Shown here one piece after another: positions 61,419-63,092 of a DNA stretch of 63,092 nt; the first letter of the stretch is position 1, and every line of letters begins with the position of its first letter. The notes beneath the pieces were generated by a model, which worked only from the letters and a program-made list of their open reading frames with translations, ran no database searches and had not been told where the DNA came from. Where the stretch lies: assembly GCA_934320645.1 (NCBI GenBank), contig CAKRFP010000013.1:1-63092 (forward strand). Reading direction: 5' to 3'. A program made the translations under genes and the position numbers. This DNA comes from an uncultured Bariatricus sp. GTDB taxonomy: Bacteria; Bacillota; Clostridia; Lachnospirales; Lachnospiraceae.

Positions 61419-61498
61419 AAACCCAACCTTAATACTTTTAAAGATTTACCTTAACAAAATGTAAGGAGGAATCCGTAAGAGTGTAAGGTTGGGTTTTT
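61419..61498 (+). terminator. Terminator between the kinase and the citrate transporter
   Basis: AACCCAACCTTA at 61420-61431 pairs with TAAGGTTGGGTT at 61484-61495, then a T-run. The loop is long (about 52 bases) and contains an AAGGAGG sequence and another TTAAGG-like stretch. It may be a conditional terminator in the leader of the transporter gene. Confidence 0.7.
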
Positions 61499-61561
61499 AT
61501 AATGGAATCATCAAATAAATGGTACGAAAAAGTACCCGTACAAAAGGAAGGAGAAAATGCC

Positions 61562-62899
61562 ATGAGTGAAGCAATGCTTGCCTTATTGGGATTTGCAACC
61601 ATCATTATTGTGATTGCGTTGCTCTTAAGAAATGTAACGGTACCGGCACTTGCATTTGTCAGTGTATCAACTGTAACAGGTGCGATCCTTGTAGCAACCG
61701 GAACATTTACGATTGAAGAAATGGGGGATTTTATATCAGCCGGTGTAGCAGGAGTACATGGTACTGCAGCGCTGTTTATCTTCTCTGTACTTTTCTTTGG
61801 AATTATGACAGATGTAGGAATGTTTGACAAGATCATCAATGCATTGATGAAGAAAGTCGGAAGTAATGTAGTCGGTGTTGCCATGATGACCTGTATCATT
61901 GCCATGATCGGACATCTGGATGGAGGCGGTGCCTCTACATTCCTGATCACAATTCCGGCAATGCTCCCGGTTTACAAACGTCTGAATATGAGACCGACAA
62001 CTCTGATGCTCATCTGTGTATCTGCAATGGGTGTTATGAACCTCCTGCCATGGGGCGGACCGACAATGCGTGCGGCTACTGTTCTTGGAATTGAACCAAA
62101 TGCACTGTGGAAACAGATCATTCCAATGCAGGTTGTAGGTATTTTCATTGCACTCGGAACTGCATTTATCTGGGGAAATATCGAAAAGAAGAGAGGTGCA
62201 GGCACTTCTTCAGCAGCAAAGATCGAGTATGGCGGAATTGAAGATGAAGCTGTAACAGATGATGAAAAGAATGAGCTTGCAAGACCGAAACTCTTTGTAT
62301 TCAACGTAATCGTAACACTGGTAGTGATCGTAAACCTGGTTCTTGCAAAGGTACCGTCTTACTACATCTTTATGGTAGGATGTGCAGTAGCACTTTTTGT
62401 AAACTACCCGGGTGCAAAAATGCAGGGTAAGATCATTAAATCCCATGCAGGCCCGGCACTTACCATGGCATCTACGATTCTTTGTGCAGGAGTATTCCTT
62501 GGAGTTATGCAGCAAACAGAGATCATGACTCATATGGCTAATGTACTTGCAAACGTGGTTCCACAGTCTATGGGAAGATTTTTACCGCTTATCGTAGGTC
62601 TGGTATCAGTACCACTTACACTGATGTTCGATACCGATTCTTTCTTCTTCGGAATGCTTCCGGTACTGATCGGAATCGGAAACGAATTCGGTGTAAATCC
62701 GGCACATATCGCCATTGCAATGGTTGTTTGCCGTAACTGTGCAACATTCATCAGCCCGGTTGTTCCGGCTACTTTCCTTGGAACCGGACTTGCAGGTGTA
62801 GAGATCAAAGACCACATCAAGAACAGTTTCTTCTGGATCTGGGGCGTAAGTATTATCTGTCTGATCTCAGGAATCATCCTTGGCGTAATCAAATTCTAG
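61562..62899 (+). CDS. CitMHS-family citrate transporter
   Basis: A 445-residue permease with about 12 helices. It matches the CitM/CitH group, which imports citrate complexed with a divalent metal. Typical segments are FSVLFFGIMTDVGMFDKII, IAMIGHLDGGGASTFLITIPAMLP, LPWGGPTMRAATVLG, and LMFDTDSFFFGMLPV. ATG 61562 is preceded by GGAAGGAG at 61546-61553; the upstream in-frame ATG at 61502 lies in the T-run of the terminator. Its place beside the two-component genes, and just beyond the citrate lyase genes, supports citrate as substrate. Confidence 0.93.
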   Translation: MSEAMLALLGFATIIIVIALLLRNVTVPALAFVSVSTVTGAILVATGTFTIEEMGDFISAGVAGVHGTAALFIFSVLFFGIMTDVGMFDKIINALMKKVGSNVVGVAMMTCIIAMIGHLDGGGASTFLITIPAMLPVYKRLNMRPTTLMLICVSAMGVMNLLPWGGPTMRAATVLGIEPNALWKQIIPMQVVGIFIALGTAFIWGNIEKKRGAGTSSAAKIEYGGIEDEAVTDDEKNELARPKLFVFNVIVTLVVIVNLVLAKVPSYYIFMVGCAVALFVNYPGAKMQGKIIKSHAGPALTMASTILCAGVFLGVMQQTEIMTHMANVLANVVPQSMGRFLPLIVGLVSVPLTLMFDTDSFFFGMLPVLIGIGNEFGVNPAHIAIAMVVCRNCATFISPVVPATFLGTGLAGVEIKDHIKNSFFWIWGVSIICLISGIILGVIKF

Positions 62900-62909
62900 T
62901 TAGATGAAT

Positions 62910-62960
62910 AAAAAATCCTGTATTTCATGTGATTTGTACATGGAGTACGGGATTTTTTTT
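62910..62960 (+). terminator. Terminator after the CitMHS gene
   Basis: AAAAATCCTGTA pairs with TACGGGATTTTT (one G-T pair), with inner pairing CATGT/ACATG, then a run of T. Confidence 0.85.
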
Positions 62961-63003
62961 GAAGAGGATGCCCTGAGGCATATGCCTTAGTATGAGGAAT
63001 GTT

Positions 63004-63092
63004 TTACTTCAAAACTTTCCGCAAAATACAAGTAATAATTCCCACCACGCAGAATGGAAAATATGCCGGGTAAAGAGAACCAAATACCAGGA
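63004..63092 (-). CDS. Partial hypothetical membrane protein, C-terminal end
   Basis: On the minus strand one frame stays open from the window edge to a TAA at 63006-63004. It codes for a hydrophobic end (VFGSLYPAYFPFCVVGIITC) followed by the basic tail RKVLK, which looks like a last membrane helix. Only 28 residues are visible, so family and reality are uncertain. The bases between it and the CitMHS terminator hold nothing recognisable. Confidence 0.35.
   Translation of the reverse strand, partial: LVFGSLYPAYFPFCVVGIITCILRKVLK

Overview
The window is a chromosomal segment of an anaerobic, low-to-mid GC Firmicute, most likely a gut Lachnospiraceae (Clostridia). The gene content points there: pyruvate:ferredoxin oxidoreductase, pyruvate phosphate dikinase, a split-P glycine cleavage system, lysine and glycine riboswitches, and strong AGGAGG ribosome binding sites. 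Genus is not decided from sequence alone. I see no phage, insertion sequence, CRISPR array or tRNA/rRNA gene.

Layout. 1-6.3 kb: a gene end cut by the window edge, a VOC protein, a TfoX-like protein, ychF, and the highly expressed nifJ. 6.3-8.3 kb: a lysine riboswitch controlling an NhaC-family transporter. 8.5-15.0 kb: an M16 peptidase, era, a small YqzL-like gene, recO, and glyQS. 15.0-28.0 kb: a one-carbon island. A 160-bp inverted repeat is followed by a strong promoter, a tandem glycine riboswitch with terminator, then glyA-gcvT-gcvH-gcvPA-gcvPB-lplA-lpdA, and then the folate genes folC-folE-HD protein-folP-folBK. Glycine breakdown and the tetrahydrofolate supply it needs are therefore adjacent. 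28.0-32.5 kb: an M18 aminopeptidase and ppdK, each with its own promoter and terminator.

32.5-34.2 kb is the most unusual part. An AT-rich block carries seven degenerate direct repeats at an almost exact 53-bp period. It lies behind its own promoter and directly in front of a protein with a PD-(D/E)XK-like nuclease signature, followed by a small acidic protein of unknown function.

34.2-43.7 kb: an editing-domain protein, a short promoter-plus-hairpin unit, an FAD dehydrogenase, a MATE exporter (minus strand) behind two leader terminators, an ABC exporter pair, and a LysR regulator divergent from a two-gene chromate-type transporter. 44-50.4 kb: a Na/Pi cotransporter behind a PHO-box-like array, dihydroorotase, a YczE-like membrane protein, a LysR regulator, beta-carbonic anhydrase and a Uma2 nuclease-fold protein.

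50.5-62.9 kb is a citrate module: LysR regulator, SLC13-type permease, serine hydrolase, citrate lyase citD-citE-citF with citG, a divergent response regulator and hybrid histidine kinase, and a CitMHS citrate transporter. Citrate would be imported by two unrelated carriers and cleaved by the lyase. citC and citX are not in the window.
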